From Arthrobacter agilis (lineage in GTDB: Bacteria > Actinomycetota > Actinomycetes > Actinomycetales > Micrococcaceae): a DNA stretch of 64,000 nucleotides. Each line of letters starts with the position of its first letter. Position 1 is the stretch's first letter. Below, in pieces: positions 44,643 through 53,752 of the stretch. The notes beneath the pieces are model-generated. The model was not told the origin of the DNA. It did no database searches and worked only from the letters and a program-made list of their open reading frames with translations. The stretch covers positions 2,666,001 to 2,730,000 of the forward strand of contig NZ_JAUSXO010000001.1 in NCBI RefSeq assembly GCF_030816075.1, read 5' to 3'. Position numbers and translations under genes: made by a program.

Positions 44643-44658
44643 TGTGACGACGGGCACA
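44643..44658 (+). promoter_or_regulatory. Crp/GlxR-type binding site upstream of acs
   Basis: TGTGACGACGGGCACA fits the TGTG-N8-CACA consensus exactly, about 150 bp before the acs start. A Crp-family regulator is encoded at 61187. Control of acetate genes by cAMP-Crp/GlxR is known in related actinobacteria. Confidence 0.5.
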
Positions 44659-44804
44659 CAGGGCACGGAGAACTCGGTAGTGTTCCCTTGAAGCACGCTG
44701 GTAGGCGTGCCGACGAGCGCGCCGACGCGCGGTCGCCCCACCCGGCGTCGTGCGTCCCGTCCGTCACCGACCACGTCATCGATCACGTCACAAAGGGGTA
44801 GAAC

Positions 44805-46763
<1,959 letters not shown>

Positions 46764-46792
46764 CGGACATACCGCGCTCCGGAGGAGCCGGA

Positions 46793-46832
46793 GACACGAG
46801 AGGCCCCCGCGGAAGCGGGGGCCTCTCGTGTC
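46793..46832. terminator. Bidirectional terminator between acs and ohr
   Basis: A perfect 18-bp stem (GACACGAGAGGCCCCCGC) closed by a GGAA loop, between convergent genes. The outer arm resembles the 6888-6931 terminator (both start ACACGAGAG). Confidence 0.85.
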
Positions 46833-46841
46833 CGTACGGGG

Positions 46842-47264
46842 TCAGCCGATCGTGGCGTCGACCGTGACCTCGATGTTGCCGCGCGTCGCGTTGGAGTACG
46901 GGCAGACCTGGTGTGCCTGCGCGACGAGCGCGTCGGCCGTCTCCTGGTCCACCCCGCCGATCTCGGCGTGCAGGGCGACGGCGAGCTGGAACGCGCCGCC
47001 GTCGACAGGGTTGATGCTCACCTCGGCGGTGACAGCGGTGTCGCTGATCTTCGCCTTGCTGCGGCCCGCGACGAGCTTCAGGGCACTGTGGAAGCAGGCG
47101 GAGTAGCCGAGGGCGAAGAGCTGCTCGGGGTTCGTCGCCCCACCGGCGCCGCCCATCTCCCTGGGCACCGCGAGGTCGACGACGAGCTGTCCGTCGTCGG
47201 TGTGCGCCTTGCCGTTGCGTCCGTCGCCCGTCGCCGTGGCCACTGCCGTGTACAGAGCACTCAT
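46842..47264 (-). CDS. ohr: Organic hydroperoxide resistance protein Ohr
   Basis: 140 residues of the OsmC/Ohr family. The two redox Cys are in FALGYSACFHSALKLVAG and AHQVCPYSNATRGNIEV, and MSALYTAVATATGDGRNGK is the typical N terminus. Ohr is a thiol peroxidase that detoxifies fatty-acid and other organic hydroperoxides using lipoyl proteins. ATG 47264 matches family starts; an in-frame ATG at 47270 has the better-spaced AAAGG. It is divergent from a TetR gene with a palindrome between them. Confidence 0.93.
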   Translation of the reverse strand: MSALYTAVATATGDGRNGKAHTDDGQLVVDLAVPREMGGAGGATNPEQLFALGYSACFHSALKLVAGRSKAKISDTAVTAEVSINPVDGGAFQLAVALHAEIGGVDQETADALVAQAHQVCPYSNATRGNIEVTVDATIG

Positions 47265-47315
47265 GCGCATCCAACCTTTCTCCGGGGGTGCCTTGGTCGG
47301 CCACCCGCTTCCTAG

Positions 47316-47335
47316 TAGACTAACTAGTAACTCTA
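47316..47335. promoter_or_regulatory. Putative TetR-family operator between ohr and the TetR gene
   Basis: The 20-bp sequence TAGACTAACTAGTAACTCTA is symmetric at 16 of 20 positions around a central ACTAGT. It lies 52 bp from the ohr ATG and 48 bp from the TetR ATG and could control both. Confidence 0.5.
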
Positions 47336-47382
47336 CAGCGGCGCAATTCGCCGGCTGTCCTCCGACGACGAAGATGGGAAGC

Positions 47383-47967
47383 ATGATGGACGCCCCCCTG
47401 CCTGTCCGCGAACGCCTCCTCGCCTCGGCCACCCGGCTCTTCGAGGAGAACAGCATCCGCTCGGTCTCCGCCGACAAGGTCATCGCCGACGCCGGTACCA
47501 CCAAGGTCACCTTCTACCGGCACTTCCGGTCGAAGGACCAGCTCGTGGTGGCGTACCTCGATGCGCAGCTCGAACGGCTGCAGTCCGCCCTCGACACCGA
47601 GCGGGAGACCGGCCGGGACGCCTGCGCCGTGCTGCTCCGGCTGGCCGCCGCCAACGGGGACGCCGCCTGCCGGCCCGGATTCCGCGGGTGCACGTTCATC
47701 AACGCCGCCGCCGAATACCCCGCGGAGGGCAACGTGGTCCGCGCCGCCGTGGAGCGGTACCGGTCCTGGCTGCACGGCGTCGTCGCCGGCCTGCTGGCGG
47801 AGCTGGGCGTGGACCGGCCCGATGCCGTGGCGGACCAGCTCATCATGCTGCGCGACGGCGCCATGGTCCACGGATACATGGGCGATCCGAGCGCCGTGAC
47901 CGAACAGCTCACGACCGCGGGGCGGGCCATCATCGCCGCACACCTCCGCACGCCCCTGCCGGCCTGA
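47383..47967 (+). CDS. TetR/AcrR family transcriptional regulator
   Basis: 194 residues. The N-terminal HTH reads RERLLASATRLFEENSIRSV, then IADAGTTKVTFYRHFRSKDQLVVAYLD, typical of TetR. The C-terminal ligand-binding domain contains three Cys in DACAVLLRLAAANGDAACRP and GFRGCTFINAAAEYPAEG, which could sense thiol-reactive compounds (inference from placement beside ohr). Start: ATG 47383 or 47386, with GGGAAG upstream. Confidence 0.9.
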   Translation: MMDAPLPVRERLLASATRLFEENSIRSVSADKVIADAGTTKVTFYRHFRSKDQLVVAYLDAQLERLQSALDTERETGRDACAVLLRLAAANGDAACRPGFRGCTFINAAAEYPAEGNVVRAAVERYRSWLHGVVAGLLAELGVDRPDAVADQLIMLRDGAMVHGYMGDPSAVTEQLTTAGRAIIAAHLRTPLPA

Positions 47968-48068
47968 GGCGGGGGCCACGACGCCGGCAGGCGCCGGAGG
48001 CCGAACCTCCGATGTGACGTTCGTCCTGAAAAGTGGCCCCCCGGAGGACGACGGAGGATGATTTCAGC

Positions 48069-49394
48069 GTGTCCACTACCGTGCAGCAGCCCCCCGTCTC
48101 GAATCCGCGCATGGCCCGCCGCGTCGCCGGAGCCTCGTTCGTCGGCACGGCCCTCGAGTCCTACGACTTCTACGTGTTCGGCACCGCTGCCGCGCTCGTC
48201 TTCAACACCGTGTTCTTCACCGAGCAGGATCCGCTCGCCGGGACGCTCTCGGCGTTCCTGGTCTTCGCGATGGGCTTCGTCGCACGCCCCCTCGGCGCGA
48301 TCCTCTTCGGACACCTCGGCGACCGGATCGGCCGCAAGCGCACCCTGATCTGGACCATCACCCTGATGGGACTGGCGACAGGCACCGTCGGGCTGCTGCC
48401 CGACTACAACACCATCGGCGTCTGGGCGCCGATCATCCTGACGGTGCTGCGGCTGCTGCAGGGCCTCTCGCTCGGCGGTGAGTGGGGTGGCTCGATCCTC
48501 ATCGCGACCGAGCACGCCGAACCCCGCAAGCGCGCGCTCTACGCCTCGATCCCCCAGCTCGGATCCCCCGTGGGCACCATGCTGATCTCGGCCATCTTCC
48601 TGGTCCTCGCCGTCGTGGCCCCCGAGGTCATGACCACCTGGGGCTGGCGCATTCCGTTCCTGCTCGCCTTCCCCTTCCTCGCGGTCGCGATCTACCTGCG
48701 GCTCGCCATCGACGAGACGCCGGTGTTCAAGGAGACGAGCCGCAGCCACGCCCTCCCCCGCGTCCCCTTCCTCGAGGTCCTGAAGTCCCAGCCGGCCGCC
48801 ATCGTGATCGCCATCGCCTCCGCCGTGCTCGGCATCGGCTCCTACTTCCTGATGGTGACCTACACGCAGGCCTATGGGACCGACACCCTCGGGCTGTCCC
48901 AGGCGACGGTGCTGAACGCAGCCCTCGTGGGTTCCCTCCTGCAGCTCGTCACCATCCCGGCGTTCGGCTACCTGGCGATGCGCATCGGCTCGGCGAAGGT
49001 GGTGGCGGGCGGCGCGCTCGGGACGGCCCTCATCGCCTTCCCGCTCTACTGGGTCATCAGCATCGCCACCGAGCCCCTCTACATCGCGGCGATCATCCTC
49101 GGCGGCATCCTCCCGACGGCGAGCTGGGCCGCGCTGGGCGGGCTCATGGCGGACATCTTCAAGCCGGAGACGGCGTTCACCGCGCTGTCCTTCGCCTACA
49201 GCATCGCCGCGATCATCGCCGGCTTCGCGCCCTCCATCACGCAGCAGTTCGGCATCGTGACGGACGGCGCGTGGTGGCACCCCGGCGTCGTCCTCGCCGT
49301 CATGAGCCTCGTGACGGCGGTGGGCGCGTTCGGCGCGGTGCGGCTGCGGGCGCGGCTGGCCGGTCCCGTGGCCGCCCCTGCGCGTGCGGCATAG
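48069..49394 (+). CDS. MFS transporter, metabolite:H+ symporter (MHS) family
   Basis: 441 residues with 12 predicted helices. The N-terminal signature ASFVGTALESYDFYVFGTAA and the loop motif GHLGDRIGRKRTLIWTI fit the MHS branch (ProP, KgtP, ShiA-like) that takes up organic acids, betaines or shikimate with protons. aroQ follows 7 bp downstream, so an aromatic precursor such as shikimate or dehydroshikimate is a possible substrate, unproven. The GTG at 48069 is used; GGAGG lies 11 nt upstream, a long spacing. Confidence 0.88.
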   Translation: MSTTVQQPPVSNPRMARRVAGASFVGTALESYDFYVFGTAAALVFNTVFFTEQDPLAGTLSAFLVFAMGFVARPLGAILFGHLGDRIGRKRTLIWTITLMGLATGTVGLLPDYNTIGVWAPIILTVLRLLQGLSLGGEWGGSILIATEHAEPRKRALYASIPQLGSPVGTMLISAIFLVLAVVAPEVMTTWGWRIPFLLAFPFLAVAIYLRLAIDETPVFKETSRSHALPRVPFLEVLKSQPAAIVIAIASAVLGIGSYFLMVTYTQAYGTDTLGLSQATVLNAALVGSLLQLVTIPAFGYLAMRIGSAKVVAGGALGTALIAFPLYWVISIATEPLYIAAIILGGILPTASWAALGGLMADIFKPETAFTALSFAYSIAAIIAGFAPSITQQFGIVTDGAWWHPGVVLAVMSLVTAVGAFGAVRLRARLAGPVAAPARAA

Positions 49395-49401
49395 TTAGGG
49401 C

Positions 49402-49914
49402 ATGACCCAGCGCACGCCCAGCATCCTCGTGATCAACGGACCGAACCTGAACCTGCTCGGCACGCGGGAGCCGGCCGTGTACGGGACGGCGACGCTCGAC
49501 GACGTCGTCCGCCTCGCCGCGGACACCGCGCGGGAGCGAGGGTGCAGCACCACGGCGATGCAGTCCAACCACGAGGGCGAGATCATCGACGTCATCCACG
49601 CGGCGCGCTCGACGTCGGACGGGATCGTCATCAACGCCGGCGCCTTCACGCACACCTCGATCGCCATCCGGGACGCCCTCACCGGCGTCGGGCTGCCGGT
49701 GGTCGAGGTGCACATCAGCAACGTGCACCGGCGCGAGGGGTTCAGACACCACTCCTACATCTCCGGCGTGGCCGACACCGTGATCGTCGGCGCGGGGATC
49801 GACGGCTACCGCCTGGCCGTCGACCACCTCGCCCGCCGGCTCGTCATGGCCGCCGACGCCGCCGAAGCCGCCACGGACGCCGACACGGGCGCCGCATCGT
49901 TCCCGAAAAGTTAG
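49402..49914 (+). CDS. aroQ: 3-dehydroquinate dehydratase, type II
   Basis: 170 residues. It converts 3-dehydroquinate to 3-dehydroshikimate. The family signature [19 protein letters not shown] contains the catalytic Tyr, [17 protein letters not shown] the substrate Asn, and [19 protein letters not shown] the catalytic His. It lies 7 bp after the MHS transporter gene. In many actinobacteria the type II enzyme also serves quinate/shikimate breakdown, which the transporter would suit. The C-terminal 20 residues are Ala/Asp-rich. Confidence 0.94.
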   Translation: MTQRTPSILVINGPNLNLLGTREPAVYGTATLDDVVRLAADTARERGCSTTAMQSNHEGEIIDVIHAARSTSDGIVINAGAFTHTSIAIRDALTGVGLPVVEVHISNVHRREGFRHHSYISGVADTVIVGAGIDGYRLAVDHLARRLVMAADAAEAATDADTGAASFPKS

Positions 49915-49970
49915 CGTAGGCCGCCGCCGCACGGACGGCTCCGGGTCCTCCCATAGGGCACGATGGTGCT

Positions 49971-51911
49971 ATGACGGACATCACTCCCGCCGGAAGCGCG
50001 GCCACCCAGCCCGAGAACCCCGACGCACCCCTGCTCGAGGTGCGGAACCTGGCGGTGAGCTTCCGGACCACGCACGGCGAGGTCCGCGCGGTCGAGGACG
50101 CGAGTTTCAGCCTCAAGCGCGGCAGCGCGCTGGCGATCGTCGGGGAGTCGGGCTCGGGCAAGTCGACGACGGCGATGGCATGCATCGGCCTGCTGCCCGG
50201 CAACGGCCGGGTGACCTCGGGCAGCATCCTGTTCGAGGGCCAGGACCTCGCGACCCTGCCGGAAGCGAAGATGCGCTCCATCCGTGGCCGCGCGATCGGG
50301 CTCGTCCCGCAGGACCCGATGTCGAACCTGAACCCGGTGACGAAGATCGGCACGCAGGTCGCCGAGACGCTCCTGGTCCACGGCATGGCCACCAAGAAGA
50401 ACGTCAAGCAGCGGGTCATCGAGGTCCTGACCGCCGCCGGGCTGCCCGACGCCGGCGAGCGCGCGAAGCAGTACCCGCACGAGTTCTCCGGCGGGATGCG
50501 GCAGCGGGCGCTGATCGCGATCGGCCTCGCCTGCCAGCCGCGGCTCCTGATCGCCGACGAGCCGACGTCGGCCCTCGACGTCACGGTGCAGCGCACCATC
50601 CTCGACCAGATCGAGACGATGACCGAGCAGCTCGGCACGTCCGTCCTGCTCATCACGCACGACCTCGGCCTCGCCGCGGAGCGGGCCTCGCAGCTCGTCG
50701 TGATGCACCGGGGGCGCGTGGTCGAGACCGGACCGGCCGAGCAGCTGCTCAACGATCCGCAGCACCCCTACACGCAGTCGCTCGTCCGCGCGGCGCCGAG
50801 CGTCGCCGCGGTGCGGCTGCGGCCCGGTGCCTTCACGGCGGATGCCGCCTCGCGCCTGAAGCTGGCCGAGGCCGTCTTCGCCGAGCACGAAGCCGGGCAC
50901 GAAACCTCCCACGACGCCGGGCACGACGGCGGGCATGAAACGTCCCACGACGCCTCCCATGAAACCGGGCACGACGGCGGGCATGAGGCCGGACCTGCAG
51001 CGGCGGGCGCGCATGCAGCGACGTCGGCGTCGGACCGGCCGGTCCGGGCCGCCGGGGCCACGGGGTCCGCCGGGACCACCGGGACCGCCGGCCAGCCCGT
51101 GCACGCCGCGCCCCCGAACATCGTGGAGATCCGCGACCTCACGAAGATCTACAAGCGGCGCGGGAGCAAGGAGGACTTCTACGCGGCGAAGAACGTCACG
51201 CTCGATGTCCCGCGCGGCCAGACCGTCGCGATCGTCGGCGAGTCGGGCTCGGGCAAGACCACCACCGCGCGGATGCTGCTCAAGCTGATCGAGCCGACGT
51301 CCGGGACCATGACCTTCGACGGCATGGACGTGGCCACGCTCGACAAGGCGCAGCTCAACGACTTCCGCCAGCGCGTGCAGCCGATCTTCCAGGACCCGTA
51401 CTCCTCGCTGAATCCCATGTTCACGATCGAGCGCATCGTCGAGGAACCGCTCAACGCCTACAAGCGCGGCTCGAAGAAGGAGCGCGCGGCACGGGTGCGG
51501 GAACTGATGGACCAGGTGTCCCTCCCGCAGAACGCCCTGCGGCGCTACCCCGCGGAGCTCTCGGGCGGGCAGCGGCAGCGTGTCGCGATCGCGCGTGCCC
51601 TCGCCCTGCAGCCCGAACTGATCGTGTGCGACGAGCCGGTCTCCGCGCTCGACGTGCTCGTGCAGGCGCAGATCCTCAAGCTCCTCGGCGACCTGCAGTC
51701 CGAGCTGGGCCTGAGCTACCTGTTCATCTCCCACGACCTCGCCGTGGTGCGCCTCATCTCGGACTACGTGTGCGTGATGAAGGACGGTGAGCTGGTGGAG
51801 GCCGCCAGCTCGGAGGAGGTCTTCCAGAACCCCCGGCACCCGTACACCCGCAGGCTGCTCGCCTCCATCCCGGGCAACGAGCTCAAGATCGACGAGGACC
51901 TCGCGTCCTAG
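49971..51911 (+). CDS. Dipeptide/oligopeptide ABC transporter, fused ATP-binding protein (DppD-DppF type)
   Basis: 646 residues with two ABC ATPase domains. NBD1: Walker A GESGSGKSTT (~58-67), signature FSGGMRQRALIAIGLA, Walker B LLIADEPTSALD. NBD2: GESGSGKTTT (~422-431), LSGGQRQRVAIARALA, LIVCDEPVSALD. Each NBD ends in the OppD/F-type region. The linker (~303-345) is built of short EAGHETSH/DAGHDGGH repeats and holds about ten His. It powers uptake with the permeases and binding protein at 54793-58529, which are on the opposite strand. CACGAT lies 6 nt before the ATG. Confidence 0.93.
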   Translation: MTDITPAGSAATQPENPDAPLLEVRNLAVSFRTTHGEVRAVEDASFSLKRGSALAIVGESGSGKSTTAMACIGLLPGNGRVTSGSILFEGQDLATLPEAKMRSIRGRAIGLVPQDPMSNLNPVTKIGTQVAETLLVHGMATKKNVKQRVIEVLTAAGLPDAGERAKQYPHEFSGGMRQRALIAIGLACQPRLLIADEPTSALDVTVQRTILDQIETMTEQLGTSVLLITHDLGLAAERASQLVVMHRGRVVETGPAEQLLNDPQHPYTQSLVRAAPSVAAVRLRPGAFTADAASRLKLAEAVFAEHEAGHETSHDAGHDGGHETSHDASHETGHDGGHEAGPAAAGAHAATSASDRPVRAAGATGSAGTTGTAGQPVHAAPPNIVEIRDLTKIYKRRGSKEDFYAAKNVTLDVPRGQTVAIVGESGSGKTTTARMLLKLIEPTSGTMTFDGMDVATLDKAQLNDFRQRVQPIFQDPYSSLNPMFTIERIVEEPLNAYKRGSKKERAARVRELMDQVSLPQNALRRYPAELSGGQRQRVAIARALALQPELIVCDEPVSALDVLVQAQILKLLGDLQSELGLSYLFISHDLAVVRLISDYVCVMKDGELVEAASSEEVFQNPRHPYTRRLLASIPGNELKIDEDLAS

Positions 51912-51917
51912 GGCGGC

Positions 51918-53621
51918 TCACCAGCTGATCCGCTCGAACGCGTCACGCAGCTTCTGCCCGCGTGACGCGTTCAGCGAGGACACCCAGGCGATACGCCCCT
52001 CGAGGTGGGCGCGGAACCCGCTCCGGCCGCGCGCCTGCGACGCCGGCCCGTGCAGCGTGCAGTTGTGCAGGATCGCCTTCAGCGCCTCGTACTCCGTCCG
52101 GGTGACGTTGGGATGCGCGTTGACGACGACGCCGGTCACGGTCTGCCGCACGCCGCTTCCACGGACGCGCGTCTTGTGGGGATTCACCGCGTGACCCTCG
52201 TCCGTGACGATGCGCTCCACGCCCCGGACGAAAGCGTCGGCGCGCCGCGCGAAGGCCGCCGGACCGCTGAACGCGAGGTCGTCGGCGTACCGCGTGTACA
52301 CCCCGCCCGATGCTTCGGCCCAGCCGGTGAGCCGCGCATCGAGTCGTCGCACGGCGAGGTTCGCGAGGGCGGGCGACGACGGTGCCCCCTGCGGCAGGTG
52401 GGCTGCCCGGAGTGCCTGCGCGAGACCGGAGCGCTCCCCGGCGGTGCCGCCGTCGGGCATCGACCGGAGAACGGCTTCCGGCACCGAGTGGGTGCAGAGC
52501 CCGGTCAGGGCGTGGGCGGTGGCCTCCGGGTAGCCCGCCTGCCGGAGCACGCCGAACACCCGGCCGGGCGGGACGCGGGCGAAGAACGAGACGAGGTCGA
52601 GCGTGATCACGACGGCGCAGCCGGTGTGCGGCGTCGCCCCGGTGCGCGCGCTGCGCCCGGGCACGAAACCGTGGGCCGCGGGATGCAGCGGGATCGGCAG
52701 GAGCAGCCGGTCGAGGACGCGGCGCTGCACCGTCCGGAGCCGGATGCCGGGCACCTCGAGGAGCCGCGGGACGCGCCCCGGCCGGGAGCGCCACACGTAC
52801 CGGTAGTGCTGCAGCGGCGGCCCGGCCCGGTGGTTCCAGTGCCGCGTATCGGCGAACCAGTCGAGCTCGCCCGGCGGCAGCCTCAGGTCCCGGGAGAGCC
52901 AGGCGAGGTCCCTGGACTCCTGCTCCACAGGGCCCTCTGCCTCGAGGGCGGGTGCGTGACCGCGCGCAGCGGCCGGTGCGTCCGGTTCCCGCACGAGGTA
53001 CTGCGCCGGGACGATCGGCCGGCCGGCGGCCCGCGCCGTCGAGACGGCGTCGGTGAAGACCGGTTGCGCCTCGATCCAGCGGGCCAGTTCCCGGGGTGCC
53101 CCTCCCGGCCTCCGCGGATACCCCGTCAGCGTCGCTCGCACCAACGGGCCGAGCCACCGCCGGCGGGCGCCGAGCACCGCCGCGCCCGCCCGCACCAGGT
53201 CCTCACGCTGCCAGCCGGACGCGTCGAGGAACGCGTGTGCGAGGAGGAGAGCGAGTCCGGGGGCGTCCGGACCGGGTATGCGGGCGAGGACGTGGGATGC
53301 CGGCGTCGGCGGGTGGGATGCGGTCTGCCGGGGGGTGCGCTTCCCCGGAGCCTGCGCGTCGGCGCGCCCGTGGCGCCGGACCTCGCTCCCAGTGGAGCGC
53401 CGGCCGTCGGTGGTTCCCCTGCCGTCTGCTGCCGTGCCGTCCGTGGCTCCCCCTCGGCTCGTCGGACCCGTGCTGCCGTGCGGACGGATCCCGGCCGACC
53501 TGTCCTGCTGTTCGGGCACTGAGCTGCGCGGAGCGCAGTCGGGTGCCTGAGGCGCCCTGTGCTGGTCGGTCTGCGTGCCCCGGGGTAACCCCGGAGAGGA
53601 ACGCGCACTGCGTACGCGCAC
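51918..53621 (-). CDS. Retron-type reverse transcriptase
   Basis: RT domains are clear: LDWFADTRHWNHR region, HGFVPGRSARTGATPHTG (the retron NAXXH box, here GATPH, 52626-52640), VITLDLVSFFARV (first catalytic Asp), LPQGAPSSPALANLAV, YTRYADDLAFSG (YADD, 52278-52289) and RQTVTGVVVN (retron VTG box). The C-terminal LKAILHNCTLHGPASQ region is the thumb. An N-terminal helical extension (LALLLAHAFLDASGWQREDL) precedes the RT core. The start is unresolved: the frame is open past 53621, but that part coincides with the predicted msr-msd. No ATG, GTG or TTG occurs in frame between 53481 and the GTG at 53195 (425 residues), although coding-like sequence extends upstream of 53195. It makes msDNA from the adjoining ncRNA. 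Confidence 0.88.
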   Translation of the reverse strand: MRVRSARSSPGLPRGTQTDQHRAPQAPDCAPRSSVPEQQDRSAGIRPHGSTGPTSRGGATDGTAADGRGTTDGRRSTGSEVRRHGRADAQAPGKRTPRQTASHPPTPASHVLARIPGPDAPGLALLLAHAFLDASGWQREDLVRAGAAVLGARRRWLGPLVRATLTGYPRRPGGAPRELARWIEAQPVFTDAVSTARAAGRPIVPAQYLVREPDAPAAARGHAPALEAEGPVEQESRDLAWLSRDLRLPPGELDWFADTRHWNHRAGPPLQHYRYVWRSRPGRVPRLLEVPGIRLRTVQRRVLDRLLLPIPLHPAAHGFVPGRSARTGATPHTGCAVVITLDLVSFFARVPPGRVFGVLRQAGYPEATAHALTGLCTHSVPEAVLRSMPDGGTAGERSGLAQALRAAHLPQGAPSSPALANLAVRRLDARLTGWAEASGGVYTRYADDLAFSGPAAFARRADAFVRGVERIVTDEGHAVNPHKTRVRGSGVRQTVTGVVVNAHPNVTRTEYEALKAILHNCTLHGPASQARGRSGFRAHLEGRIAWVSSLNASRGQKLRDAFERISW

Positions 53622-53643
53622 CGCCTCGGCCGGGATCCGTCCG
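53481..53643 (-). ncRNA. Predicted retron msr-msd RNA with a1/a2 inverted repeats
   Basis: CGGACGGATCCCGGCCGA (a1, 53643 to 53626 on the minus strand) and its exact complement (a2, 53498 to 53481) are 18-bp perfect inverted repeats whose outer ends span 163 nt, immediately upstream of the RT core. The first bases after a1 are GG, candidates for the branching guanosine. Inside, CCGGGG-TTA-CCCCGG (53580-53594) is an msr-like hairpin. GGGCAC/GTGCCC (53575-53580 with 53514-53519) can close an msd arm holding two hairpins (53541-53557, one mismatch; 53524-53538, CTGCGC-TCC-GCGCAG). This matches the a1-msr-msd-a2 layout of retrons. Confidence 0.78.
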
Positions 53644-53647
53644 GGCC

Positions 53648-53653
53648 ACCCTA
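53648..53653 (-). promoter_or_regulatory. -10 element (TAGGGT) of the retron transcript
   Basis: TAGGGT on the minus strand ends 4 nt before the a1 repeat, so the transcript would start within about 3 nt of the repeat's outer edge. No good -35 is visible. Confidence 0.55.
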
Positions 53654-53708
53654 GCAAGGCGAGCGTGGCACCGCGGCGTCATGGACTGCGCGCGTGTCGG
53701 TCGGCGCC

Positions 53709-53714
53709 TACAGT
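53709..53714 (+). promoter_or_regulatory. -10 element (TACAGT) for the DUF5996 gene
   Basis: TACAGT 38 bp before the ATG at 53753; the leader contains GGGAGG at SD spacing. It is divergent from the retron promoter, 55 bp away. Confidence 0.4.
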
Positions 53715-53752
53715 GGCGGGAGCAGCAGTCGGACCGGACAGCGGGAGGCACG

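Noticed and set aside
51918..53621. RT as part of a group II intron or a DGR
   Set aside because: No maturase or HNH domain, no intron domain V/VI structure, and no variable-repeat/template-repeat pair. The VTG box and flanking inverted repeat point to a retron.
53621..53657. TTG at 53657 as the RT start
   Set aside because: It overlaps the -10 region of the probable retron promoter and lies upstream of the expected transcription start.
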